Of a stretch of DNA of 64,000 nt, positions 24,253 through 35,689 are shown piece by piece. Below the pieces are notes generated by a model. It made no database searches, was not told the origin of the DNA, and saw only the letters and a program-made list of their open reading frames with translations. This DNA comes from Nageia nagi (lineage: Eukaryota > Pinophyta), in the NCBI GenBank assembly GCA_050084985.1, contig JBITNC010000001.1:9424001-9488000 (forward strand), read 5' to 3'. Each line of letters opens with the position of its first letter. The first letter of the stretch is position 1. The position numbers were made by a program, and so were the translations under genes.

Positions 24253-24262
24253 TTCCTCCCCA
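24253..24262 (-). promoter_or_regulatory. polypurine tract of inner gypsy element
   Basis: The minus strand reads TGGGGAGGAA directly before the 3' LTR. It is the plus-strand primer site for reverse transcription. Confidence 0.75.
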
Positions 24263-24292
24263 CTAAGGGAGAGCTTTTGTCCCCAAAAGCAT

Positions 24293-25087
24293 TTAGGATG
24301 ATGGAATGAGGTGAGGGTAGAGCTCCCTCACCTGATCAACTGCATACCACTTGGCCCTATGTGGAAGTTGGCCCTTCACTCTAATATGCCACACCTCACA
24401 TATGCCACTATGAGATGATAATTGTTTCTTTTCCAATACTGCATCCTCAACCAACACATTCATGTGCTTAGGGGCTAAATCCTTAACTGATGATAACATA
24501 ACAACTATATCTTCTACAACTAAGGCTGGTTCATACAACTTCAAATTCTCAACATTAATAATAGAATACATTTGCATATAAGGTGGTAAGTCCAACCAAA
24601 AATCATTATCTCCAACTTGACCAATAATGGTAAATGGACCATACCTTATTGGTTTCAACTTCCTTCCCTCACCATGCTGTCTCTCCTTGTTGAGATGAAG
24701 CCATACTTGATCTTCAATTTGAAATTTATGATCCACATGATGACGATCATGCCTCTCCTTATACTTGACCTAACTCTTCTCCAACTATTCTTTTACCTTA
24801 TAATGAATCAACCCAATCCTCTCTATAAAATTCTTTGCTCTCTCCTCCTCATTATGAAGAACTATATCTTCATCACTTGTTGAAGCAAAAGCCATATCAA
24901 AAGGTGATTTTGGCAAATAACCAAAACAAGTCTCAAAAGGTGATTTATTAGTAGAAGAATGTAAAGCCTGATTATATGCATGCTATATATAATTCAAATG
25001 CTCATCCCAAGTATTAGGATGCTTAGCATAATAACCCTGTAATAGGTGTACCACTATCCTATTTACCACCTCTGTTTAACCATCTAT
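24293..25087 (-). pseudogene. inner gypsy integrase C-terminus and tail
   Basis: Continues from the 25088 frame after two stops near 25070-25087. The catalytic Glu segment (TEVVNRIVVHLLQGYY) and a KSPFETCFGYLPKSPFD motif come first. The frame 24736-24293 reads DHKFQIEDQVWLHLNKERQH, then KLKPIRYGPFTIIGQVGDND. The last part, EVWHIRVKGQLPHRAKWYAV followed by DQVRELYPHLI, resembles a reduced chromodomain of a chromovirus (W-V-K-G...A-W...L-P motif), which would steer integration to marked chromatin. The chromodomain call is inferred. Confidence 0.7.
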
Positions 25088-26971
25088 CTATGGATGAAAA
25101 GCTGTACTCCTCTTTAACTTAGTGTCCATCCTTTTCCACAAAGAAGTCCAAAATTTTCTAAGAAACTTGGAATCCCTATCAGAAATGATAGAAGTAGGAA
25201 GACCAAAATGTACCCACACATAATTAAAGAAAAGATTAGCTGCCTCTTGACCTGTCATAGTCTTTTTACATGGGATTAGAATACACATCTTACTGAATCT
25301 ATCCACAACCACATATAAATAATCATGACCTCTTTTAGACATAAGTAAACCTCCAACAAAATCCATAGAAATACTCTCCCATGGTTGTGTAGGAATGGAA
25401 AATGGCATATAAAGACCAAATTTTTTGTTATTGGGTTTGTTTACACTGCATAACATACAACCTCTAATATATCTGGATACATTTTCTTGCATTTTAGGCC
25501 AATAACAATACCTTTGTAGATTAGCAAGAGTTTTTCCAACACCAAAGTGTCCTGAAATATGAGAAGTATGAGCTTCCCTAATCAAATCATTTTTCTCACC
25601 ATTAAGAATACAAAGTTTGCCCAAATGAAAAAGTAATCCATCATGCAAATGAAATTCATGATTTCCAACCTCATTACCAAGGCTCAATCTATGATAGACA
25701 TTTTGGAAATTAGGATCAACCACATATTGTTCTTTATACCCATCATGCATTAAAGAACTATTTTGTAGAATCACAACACTAGCAACTATTATAGGCCTAG
25801 ACAACATATCAGCAATTTTATTTTGAGTACCCTTCTTGTACTTAATCACCAAATGAAATTGTTGCAAAAATCCCATCCAACAAAAGTGCCTAGATTGTTG
25901 CAACTTAGATTGTGACTGAAGATATTGCAAGGGTTGATGGTTTGTATGAATTATTATCTCTTTACCTACCAAATAGTGCTTCCATTTCTTAACACTTTGA
26001 ACTAATGCATACAACTCTTTGTCATATGTGGGATAGTTTCTTACCGTACTGGTAAACATTTTTGAGTGATAGCAAACTGGATGTTTTTCCTGCAATAAAA
26101 CTGCACCCATAGCATAGTCACTTGCATCAGTTTCAATTTCAAAATATTTTTGAAGATAAGGCAAAGCAAGTACTAGAGCATTACTAATTTTCTTTTTAAG
26201 CAATTCAAAAGCATGTTGTTCTTTCCCTCCCCATTGAAATCCATGACTCTTTCCTGTAATAGCATGAAGTGGAGAAGCCATGAAAGAAAAGTTAGCAATA
26301 AACTTGCGTAAATACTGTACTACCCAAAGAAAACTCCTAGTCTCTATCACATTAGTGGGAGTAGGCCATTTCAACACAGTCTCAATTTTTGTAGGATCTA
26401 TCCTTAATTGACCTTCACCTACAATGTGGCCAAGATAGATTAAACTCTTCCTAACAAACTCACACTTAGACATCTTCAAATAGAGTTTTGCTTCCCTTAA
26501 AACTTCAAACACTTTACGAATATGCACCACATGATATTTCCAATTATCACTATAAATGAGAATATCATCAAGGTACACAATAACAAAATCATCAATAAAA
26601 GGCCTTAAAACCTCATTCATTATACGCATGAAAGTAGCAGGAGCATTGCATAATCCAAATGATAAAACCAACCATTCAAACAATCCTTTCCTAGTTTTAA
26701 AAATAGTTTTCCACACATCCTCTTCTTTAACTCGTATTTGATGATAACCACTTATTAGATCTAATTTTTTGAAAAGCCTAGCTTTTTTTAATTGATCCAT
26801 TAAATCATCAATACATGGTAAAGGATATTGATTTTTAATCGTAATCTTATTTAGTGCCCTGTAATCAACACACATACGCCAAGTTCCAACTTTCTTTGGA
26901 ATTATAACAATAGGAGATCCACATGGTGATGTGCTAGGTCTAATGACTCCTTGATCTAACAATTCCTTGAC
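25088..26971 (-). pseudogene. inner gypsy RT - RNase H - integrase
   Basis: A long open minus-strand frame (624 codons from a TTG-type position at 26962). RT: VIRPSTSPCGSPIVIIPKK, WRMCVDYRALNK, then the intact YLDDILIYS active site. RNase H: TDASDYAMGAVLLQE, then HTNHQPLQYL. Integrase: HTSHISGHFGVGKTLANLQ with GCMLCSVNKP (HHCC zinc domain), SMDFVGGLLMSKRGHDYLYV (first Asp) and IISDRDSKFLRKFW (second Asp). It is separated from the upstream protease frame only by a TAA codon at 26972-26974. Function: copies the element's RNA to DNA and inserts it. Confidence 0.9.
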
Positions 26972-27904
26972 TTATTTCTTAATTTCTTCAATTTCCAAAG
27001 TAGAATTTCTATACAAGCCAATATTAGGAAGTGCAACATCAAGATGTAATTGAATCTCATGTTGTATATCTCTTTTTGGTGGAAGTTCTTTAGGTACTTG
27101 AAATAAATCTTCAAATTCAAAAATTACCTCTTTAACTTCTTCTTTGTATTGTGGTTCACAATATTTAAGTGCCTTTATGATTTCTACTTCATCTTGAGAT
27201 TTCACCATTGCAAGTATAAACATTTGTCCTGTATTGATTAGTTTCTTTGCTTGTCCTACAGTAATCAAAAAAATATCCTTTTTCTTGCTTTGATGAGCAC
27301 TAACCATGTATTCAATTCCATCTTTAATGAGTATATATTTGTTTTCCTTTCTATAAAATAAAGTATCTCTTTTCCATAGATAAGGACTACCAAGCACAAT
27401 CCCACAAATATCTAAAGGAACAACATCAAGTAAAACTTCATCAATGTAATCCCTATTAATTCCAAATTGCAACTTGCATTGTTGTGTTACCTTTAACTTT
27501 GAATCTTTATTAACCCATCCCAATGGACATGGGTTTGTATGAGGTTGAGTAGTGAGTGCAAGTGATTTGACATACTTTTTTGCAATTAAGTTAGCTTGAG
27601 ATTTAGAATCAAACAATGTATCAATCTTAGTCTTCTTAGCTTGCACCTTGATGTGAAAAAGTTTAATTTTCTTCTTTTCATCATCTTCATTAGGTGTATT
27701 ATGCAAAACCATACATGCCATTTTATCATCTACATCTGAACCATCCTTAATTTCCTTAGTAACAGTATTTATTTGCTTTCTTTGACCTTTAGGTTTAGGG
27801 CGTAATTCAGGATGCAATTTCCAACATTTAGCCTCTAAATGACCTTCTTTTTGACAATATTTACATACATCTTTGGACTTCTTTTTATGTGTAGTAGACA
27901 TAGT
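26972..27904 (-). pseudogene. inner gypsy zinc knuckle and protease
   Basis: Reads CKYCQKEGHLEAKCWKLHPE, an intact CCHC zinc knuckle that binds the element's RNA. Next comes an aspartic-protease-like segment, IDTLFDSKSQANLIAKKYV, where D(S/T)G is DSK, so the catalytic motif is altered. Further on is VVPLDICGIVLGSPYLWKRD. The frame ends in KRDIQHEIQLHLD, the normal start of RT. A frameshift near 27910 separates it from gag. Confidence 0.8.
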
Positions 27905-28695
27905 TTTGTTTTTCCCTTTCCTTTGTTCTTTTTAGAATCATTATTACTATTGTAATTAGAAGCATTATTCTTTTTCCCCTCCTTAACAAATTTTCCCCTT
28001 TCTTCTAAGTGAGTGGCTTGTACACAAACTTTATCCAAATCATTTGGATCAAACATCAAAATTGTATGCCTTAAATAATTATGCAAACCACCAATATACT
28101 TAAGAAGAGTATCTTAGGAATCAAGAGGAATACTTAGCATTGTAGCTCTTCTTTGGAATTTTGTAGTGTACTCTTGTACACTTTGCCTTTTGGCTTGACA
28201 GAAAGTTTGCCATTCCATGATTGCCTTTTGTCGGTAACCCAAAGGATAAAACTAATTTCTAAGCAATTGTACAAAATGAGTCCAAGAAGCAATACAAGCT
28301 TGAATAGATTCATTCTTACTTTGTAAACAAATTTCCCACCAAACAAATGCATTACCACTCATTTTAAGAGTTGCTAATTGGATTTTATTGTCATCTCTTA
28401 CAATTGTTTGAATTCTACAATATACTTCAATTTGTTTAATCCAATGGTCTAATTTCTCAGCATTCACTTCTCCAATAAAAGTAGGCAAATCAAATTTAAC
28501 TTCCAATTTCAAAGGAGAACTTTGAAAAACACTATGTGTAACATCATTGTCAATTTTATTATATTCACTAGTTTCACCTTTATTTTTCTTGTATTGTTAT
28601 TCTTGAAAGTGTTGGAATTGTAGAGACATCTTTTGGAACATTGTGGCAAGATCAGTAATTTGCTTTTCCACATTAGACCCTCCTTCATTGGCCAT
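27905..28695 (-). pseudogene. inner gypsy gag
   Basis: Start chosen at ATG 28695 (MANEGGSNVEKQITDLATMF). Capsid-like motifs follow: FDLPTFIGEVNAEKLDHWIK, then VYCRIQ, then MSGNAFVWWE, then FYPLGYRQKAIMEWQ. The C-terminal part (28086-27905) is Lys/Asn-rich (NNDSKKNKGKGKTK). Several single-base changes break it into three frames. Confidence 0.75.
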
Positions 28696-28866
28696 GGCTC
28701 CAAGCTTTCTTTGCTTCTTTAGCCAAACTCTAGAACCAATTTTTGGATCCTCCTCCACAAATTCTCCTTCTCCTTTCTTGCTTTATGACCTAGTATACAT
28801 GCAAGAAAACTTTCCAAACACTAATAATAATCTCAAAAATATAGGTTATCCCAATGATTTCAACTT

Positions 28867-28878
28867 GCTTTGATACCA
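28867..28878 (-). promoter_or_regulatory. primer-binding site of inner gypsy element
   Basis: The minus strand reads TGGTATCAAAGC, one mismatch from the initiator tRNA-Met complement, three bases from the LTR edge at 28882. Confidence 0.75.
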
Positions 28879-28881
28879 AAC

Positions 28882-30088
28882 TTGATCCATAAACTATAAG
28901 ATTAAAATTTCAAATTAACCTTCTCTTAGGATCAATTCACACTTAAAATAATTAAGTGCTTGTAAAGGAAAATTAGGAACAAACTTGTAAACATAGAGAA
29001 GAGAAAAGCATTCACCATAGAAGAGATAAGCAAGATTTATCCTGGTTCACCCAATGTGGGCTACATATAGCTCAAAAGCTCTCTACTATCAATGGTGGAA
29101 TCACTTTACAAGGCCTCCAAAGTCCTTCAAAACCTCCTCTCACATTTGCAACACACTCCTAGCTTTGAAAATACACAAAAACTGAAAACTCTTCCTGAAA
29201 TTCTCTTCTTTTCTTTCCTATACAATTTGCTCCCTTTTTATACAATTTTGGAGGCTAAAATTGGAGATAATTACAACTAGGAAATTGGGTAAAAAAACAT
29301 ATTTTTAGATACCCATTAACCTCCTTGATCTTCCTATCAAATTTGGACTCAAATGGTTGCAAAAATCTCTCAAAAATGAGCTTTGAAACTGAAAAAACAT
29401 GCTCTTTGGACTATTTCCAGGATTACAAGATTAATTAGCCCAAAAATAGGACCTTAGGCAAATCAAAAATCACCAAAAAACCTTAGAAATTCCAAAATAT
29501 GTTAACAAATTTAAAAATGGGTAGGTGCACTATGGTGCTGACATGTGGTAGGTGGTTAGGCGATCAAATGGTCAACAAGCGACTTGCTGAATGGTCATGT
29601 TGGTGGTCAGGTTGATAGGGTGGCTTGACATGTAGGTCAAGGTAGGTTGGTTGGGTAGGTAGGTCATGTGCATAGATGGTTAGCTTGGTAGTCAACTGGT
29701 TAAATAGGCCTATGTGGTCTGGTGGGTCTGATAGTGGTAGGCATAGGGGTTCACAGTGGTAGGTGGGTTGGTGGTCGTGCAGGCGGTCAATGCCACGTGG
29801 TCCTCCATAGGTTCGATCATCTTCTCCTCCACCTACATGGTCCCTATCACACCTACATGTGCTGCATGATGGTGGGTGGGTCCAACCAGTATTTGTATAT
29901 ATATATATATATAGATATATATTTTTTTTTTCAAAAATACACAAACTGGACTTAATGCCATATCTTCCACATATGGACTCAGATTCTCAATCTGAAAGAA
30001 GCATTGGAAAGCTAAAGATAATATGATCACATTGAACACACTAAAATGGAGATTAATAAATGTTAAAGGGATCCAAATTTTTAGATCA
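28882..30088 (-). mobile_element. 5' LTR of inner gypsy element
   Basis: About 1.21 kb, closely matching 23032-24252. A minus-strand TATA box (TATAAAAA) lies at 29235-29242. The (TA)n/T run at 29898-29932 is shorter than in the 3' LTR. Confidence 0.9.
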
Positions 30089-30093
30089 ACCAA
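30089..30093. repeat. target-site duplication accaa (right)
   Basis: Matches 23027-23031 and confirms insertion of the inner element. Confidence 0.8.
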
Positions 30094-30357
30094 TTATTCA
30101 ACTTTTTTACACAACCTCTACACCAAAAGTAGGAATGTCCACTTTAGCCTCACCTTGAATGGAACCCAATTTTATGAAGATGATGAATTAGGTCCTTTAA
30201 CTTCATTTCTTTGCCTTTTATTGACATTTAAATTTTCTCCATTAGCTAACAACTCAACCAAATGAGCCAAATTATTCTCTATTACTAAAAATCTCCTTCC
30301 AAAATTAGCATCCATTGTGGTATGAATAATAGATTGTTGCTCCTCCAAATCATCCAT
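30094..30357 (-). pseudogene. outer gypsy gag, N-terminal part
   Basis: Start at ATG 30357 (MDDLEEQQSIIHTTMDANFG), then a predicted helical stretch (ENNLAHLVELLANGENLNV). A stop at about 30172 precedes NWVPFKVRLKW. The rest of gag continues at 23026 beyond the inner insertion. Confidence 0.65.
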
Positions 30358-30499
30358 TTATGTCACTCTATACCTTAAATCAATCTTAGGATCCTCTAGA
30401 ACCAATTTTAGTCTTTGATATTTCCTTCTAAGCATCAAAAATTACATCATTGGTGACCTAAAATACCTAAAAGTTTGGCCCCAATTTTTTTGCATACAA

Positions 30500-30511
30500 G
30501 CTCTGATACCA
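30500..30511 (-). promoter_or_regulatory. primer-binding site of outer gypsy element
   Basis: The minus strand reads TGGTATCAGAGC, a perfect initiator tRNA-Met complement, two bases from the LTR edge at 30514. Confidence 0.85.
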
Positions 30512-30513
30512 TG

Positions 30514-31131
30514 TGATCTGTAATCACTAGATACTTATAGCATACTTAGATCCTCACTTACATATTCAAATAAAAAAATATTAACCATTATGAGACCCAT
30601 AAAATTGCATATAAATTTTAAATTACATAATATAAAACTAAAAATTATCAATCTCAATCACATAAAATAGATCAACATAATGATTTACCCTAGTTCACCC
30701 AATGTGGGCTAATCCAACATGGAATTGGAGCCTTCTCTTCTCATTGTCTATATAAATTAAAATATTACATGCATATAGAGAAATACCATCAAAATAATGG
30801 TAACACCATCTCATACAACACTATTGCAATCTCCTATAACAAGAAGAATAAATTCAAAACTAAAATATTTTTTGGAATGACTCTTGGTCTTCCTTCAAAT
30901 CTTAATAATCCCAAAACTCTCTAAGCTAAGATTTAAGAATCAAGAGAGTATAATACATTTAAATAAGCTTGTAAATGTATTAAAGATATTAGTTGATGAT
31001 CTTGAACTACTCAACTATCTAAATTACTGATGTCTCTTCAACTTCCACTACTAAGTCATCAAAATGAAGGTTGTTAATGACCTAAAAATAGTATACTTAG
31101 ATGTTAATGATGTTATTTTTATCACTAATCA
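30514..31131 (-). mobile_element. 5' LTR of outer gypsy element
   Basis: 618 bp, homologous to 18029-18644. Similarity continues for about 65 bp beyond 31131 into what should be flank, including the polypurine-like cctcc. Confidence 0.75.
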
Positions 31132-34100
31132 CCTCCATATTTTTAGTCTTTGATCAATATAGAAGCATAAATACCTCTAGAATGAGTATTGCTCTTCCAT
31201 CAACTAGAACTCTAAAATTTAGACCTATTTTTTTTATTTCGTTTAACACTCGATATTCTAGGAATGAACTAGGAAATCCCACATGAGCTTGGTAATGCTA
31301 CTAGCTAGTTCAACACTCACATGGCAAGATTGGTTAAGAACCTAGGGTAACCAACCTTGATAAACATTTTTTGCATTCACTCTTCAACACTCATCCTATT
31401 GAGAATATGCCTCAAAAGTAACCTCACCATTCCTATTCCATGTCCCATGTGCAATAAGCTTTCTAATCACTACGTAGTAGTTTTCTACTTGAGCCCATAC
31501 CACTCGAGAGATTACAATTCCATTAAGTTAGCATCACCATATAATAATGACTATCCATCTCATAGGATCAAATAGTTTGTCTCAGGTAAATTTTCATATG
31601 AGCAGGTAACATCACCTATGGAACAATCATCATACCCCTATCTATTAACTGCAAGTGGTATAACTACTAGTTACCCTAACCTAGTAATAGTAGCTTTTTC
31701 GATTGCTATTCCCACCTGACTCACCTATTGGAAGATATTAGTACTAACCTACCCATAACTATCAGCTAGTCCCACCATGTGGTTTGGCATCCCCATACCC
31801 ATAACTTGGGGATTCATGAATATTAAATAATATCATTGAGTCGTTGTTTAGTCTAATCTATTTTTAAATGTGTTAACAAAAAGAATCACCTATGTTCTAC
31901 TAACCATAAACTAATATTTTTTACAATGAAATGGTACAAGATAAGTTCTAAGGTTTAACACCATTCATTTTTGTCAAAAGTTTTGATTATAAGCTTACTT
32001 AGAAAGTCACATGTTTTCTTATTTATCCCATATGCATTGTATCATGTATACAGATCCACTTTTTAAAATATCTTTTGAATACATAAAGTAACAAGTTATG
32101 AGAAAAGATCTAAACACTATTGCTACAAAAGTAATGTGGCTCTATGTGGTCCTCACACAAAGAATATTCCTTTTGTTTATCATCTATCAAGGTAGGTTTA
32201 CTTGGTGAAGGTTCTTTGTCATTTTTCTTGCATTAATCCAAAAAGAGTCTTGAATTATTCTATTTATCTTATGGGGTACCATTGATATCCAATTTGATCT
32301 CAAGAGTCCCTAAAATATTCCAAATGCTCCTAAATTATCTTTTGAAACCCTAGTTGTAAATTAGGATTATTTTCTAATCAATATACTTCTTTAGAAGTTT
32401 TGTTAAAATCATTTACTTTATCAATTTGTATTACCCATTAATTATTTTTATGAAATAAATAGTAATTCCTACTCCTAGTAATCCATTTAATTAATACTAA
32501 TTATAGTATTTGATAACCATAATTAAAAGAAAGCTCATTAAATCATAATACTAATATTTTTCTAAAAATTATATAAATAAAAAGTAATCTACAATATTTA
32601 TTAATTAATACCTAATATAATCCATCTATGAAACAAGTGAATGAAATTTTCTTTCATAAACATCAAAGCTTCCGTAATTTATTACAAGTAGAGATCATGC
32701 ATTATACAAAGGTAATTCAAATATAGTACAACTCATTTAATTAGTAATGGGATCTTTTTGATAAATCATACTATTTCATATCTAATAAATTTGTAATTCA
32801 AATTTATTCATTTCATATGGTTTTGACCATTGTATTAACCATCAAACATCTCCATCAATCTTCATGCAATGAGCATTGAACATCGCTTTAGAACTTGGTG
32901 GTGGATCGAGTACTAGGAGGGAGAAAGATCAAGACAACCTTTTTAAAACTTGACCAATATGCAAATGAATTTAACTATAGACCTTAGAAGAAATTATCTC
33001 TTTTTCTTGGTCAATGTACATTAATCCATTATTTGTTTACCCTATAATTAATCTATCTTAAATAATAATAAAATTTGATACCTTAATAATTAATTTACTT
33101 AATTGGTACCATATGAATTATTTTACTAAACATTATGCCAATATCATAATCTCAAAACCATAGTTCATTTAATACAAGATTCTAAAGAGTTCTTGAATTA
33201 CTTATTAAAAATATTAAACATTCTTATCACCTCATTAGATACTAATTAGTTTAATTGATAAACTTAGATAATAACAAGCATACATATTTTTATTAATTCA
33301 TCTTTTCTTACTTTCACATGAATTCGATGATATTTCTTCACTAAGATGATAAAAATCATCTTAAGACTTTAATAAATTTCATGTCAAAATAAATTCATTA
33401 AATTCTAGCTAAAAGCATAAGAAAAATATTTTACTAGTCTCTTTAAAATATCATAATACAATTTGTATGTGAAATTTTCCACCCTACATCTAAATAAAGG
33501 GAGAAAAAACAATCCCACTCCTTTCCTTTTTAAAGAAAATGATATGGTAACAACCTTTAAATAAAATAACCACTATGTATCTTCAAATGGTACAACACCT
33601 CTAACAACAATTAATTTTATTTAACTTTATCAAATATTATGATAAATATCATGTTAGGAATTTAATAAAATTCATGTCAAAATAAATTTATTAAACTCTA
33701 GCTAAAGACATAAGCAAAGATATTTGACTAGTCTTCTTAAAATATCATAAAATATATAATACAATTTATACATGAAATTTTCCACCCCTACATATAAATA
33801 AAGAGAGAATAACAAAAGAAAATCCCACTCCTTTATTTTTTAAAGAAAAAAACATTGGTACCAACCTTTAAATAAAATAACCACTGTCTCTTCAAATGAT
33901 ACAACACTTCTAACAATAATTATTTCTATGAAACATTATCAAACATTATAATAAACATCATATTATGAATTTAAATAAATTCATGTCAAAATAAATTTAT
34001 TAAACTCTAACTAAAAGCATAAGAAGAAATATTTGACTAGTCTCTTTAAAATATCATAAAATACATAATACAATTTGTATGTGAAATTTTTCCACTCCTA

Positions 34101-35340
34101 CATCTAAATAAAGAGAGAATAACAAAATAAAATCTCATTTCTTTACTTTTTAAAGAAAAAAACATGGTAACAACCTTTAAATAAAATAACCACTATGTCT
34201 CTTCAAATGGTTTAACACTTTTAACAATAATTAATTCTATGAAGCTTTACCAAATATTATGATAAATATCATATTAAATATCTCAAAATAAGACTACCTT
34301 AATTAGGCCAAAAAAAATGTAAAAGAATACACTTTGACTTAAAAAGGGAAGAAAGACTTGTTTTCTTCATGTAACTCTATACCGAGCTTGAAAATAATAA
34401 GAATGAAATAATAAAAGATAGATAGGTGGGTATTTTTCTAATGCTCTACTCCTTTATTTATAGCTAAAGGGTTCAAGTGTGTCCAAATGGACATCTCCTC
34501 ACACCTTTAATAATTTTTAGGGTAGGTTTGCTTAAAATTGTTGATAATTGAGATGGTATTAAATACCTTGAAGGTTTTTTTATTAATTGACAAATTAGTG
34601 CCACTTATTATCGATACCTAACATAAGAAAATAAAACTAAGTAAGGTCATTACTCTATTATTTTCTTACCCATTAAATATCTTGTAATACTACAAGGAGA
34701 CCTTAGTCTCTATCCAATAGTGTTTTTACTATTAACTCTATGTGGTAATAATATAGACACTCATATTCAACTTTTACCCCATTAAATTTATGTTTCTAAC
34801 CTTATATAAATTTTCAAATTTAAATAAGGTATATCTCCTTTTCCCTCCATTTTAAAATTTGAATTTCAAAAATACCAAACAATGGAAAATAAATCTTTAC
34901 CTACAATAGTCACCTTGTCCTGCAGAGTAAGGTTAATCCACACATTTTTGCAAATATATTTTCATCAAGAAATTGAAAATCATAGCAATTCTCTTCTATG
35001 CATCTACATGATTTATGATGGTCATAGGGTATGTTAGCAATTCAATGACAATCATTTCCTCCTCTTACCCTTTCATTCTCATCACCAATTCACCTTTGGT
35101 TTGTAGGGTCTTTGGATCACTTCTTGACTTTGTGACTTGTGTCAAAATATTTTGAAGCCAACATAAAATTATCACAAATAACACATATTACCCTATCAAA
35201 CTTGTAATTCTATAACTTTATTCAAACATAATCGATTCAAATCCTTAATGGTACTTGAGTTCAAATAGTGTCTTGAGGTGGTTCATGATAGTTGATAGAC
35301 ACAATGTTCTAGGATTGATTTTCATTATCTTTGCATTTCT
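31132..35340 (-). mobile_element. decayed LTR-like DNA, probably minus strand
   Basis: About 4.2 kb without any recognisable coding region. A minus-strand TATA box (TATAAATA at 34455-34462) followed by GC-richer DNA, and a non-coding block at 31.3-31.85 kb that looks like LTR U5/R DNA, suggest one long LTR or the remains of several. The ends, PBS and target duplication were not found, so this is a weak call. Confidence 0.3.
33357..34275 (+). repeat. three tandem copies of a ~300-bp unit
   Basis: The anchor ttcatgtcaaaataaat occurs at 33378, 33671 and 33980 (spacings 293 and 309). Each unit contains gaaattttccac, an aaataaagagagaataac-type stretch and tggtaacaacctttaaataa. Confidence 0.85.
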
Positions 35341-35689
35341 TTTTTACTAACCTAAGTGATATTTTTAACCCAAGTTGTAACATAAGTTAAGTTTTTTACT
35401 AACTTAAGCCTAAAAACCTTTTTCAAAACTTTAAACCCTTAAACCCTAAAAACTATATACTCTAACCCCTAAACCCTTAATCCCTTGAACCCTAACCCCA
35501 TAAACCCTACACCCAAAACCCTTGTAAAAATAGAAATACTTAGTCCCTAAGTCAATATTTTTAACACCAAGTAAAATATGTAAAAAATATATTAACATTT
35601 AAAAATTAAATATAATTAATTAATTTAAACATAAGATTTTACGAAACCTTACAACATTCCACCTTTTCAACAAGTTTACAACACCTTAT
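35341..35689 (+). repeat. TTTACTAACC module and CCCTAAA-like run
   Basis: ttttttactaacctaagtga (35340-35360) matches the modules at 3666 and 17757. It is followed by about 120 bp of aaccctaaa-type words (35400-35525), then A+T-rich DNA. Confidence 0.55.

Larger units (their letters stand above)
23032..30088 (-). mobile_element. inner Ty3/gypsy retrotransposon, nearly complete
   Basis: A minus-strand element of about 7.06 kb inserted into the gag gene of the outer element. LTRs are 23032-24252 and 28882-30088, PBS 28867-28878, polypurine tract 24253-24262, target duplication accaa. Gene order is gag, zinc knuckle, protease, RT, RNase H, integrase, tail. The LTRs are far more alike than those of the outer element and the pol frame is open for 624 codons, so it is much younger. 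A few stops and at least one frameshift still inactivate it. Confidence 0.92.
18029..31131 (-). mobile_element. outer Ty3/gypsy retrotransposon, interrupted
   Basis: A minus-strand element of about 6.0 kb once the inner element (23032-30088) is removed. Its two LTRs are 18029-18644 and 30514-31131, with TGAT...ATCA ends. The PBS lies at 30500-30511 and the polypurine tract at 18645-18655. Gene order on the minus strand is gag, protease, RT, RNase H, integrase, C-terminal tail, which is Ty3/gypsy order (integrase after RNase H). All frames are broken. The LTRs differ visibly from each other, so the insertion is old. No matching 5-bp duplication was found at the nominal ends (ttgag and cctcc). 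Confidence 0.85.

Noticed and set aside
23847-24263. Open frames in both strands near 23.85-24.3 kb and 29.56-30.1 kb
   Set aside because: They lie inside the two LTRs of the inner gypsy element, run through TA and T tracts, and have no protein motif.
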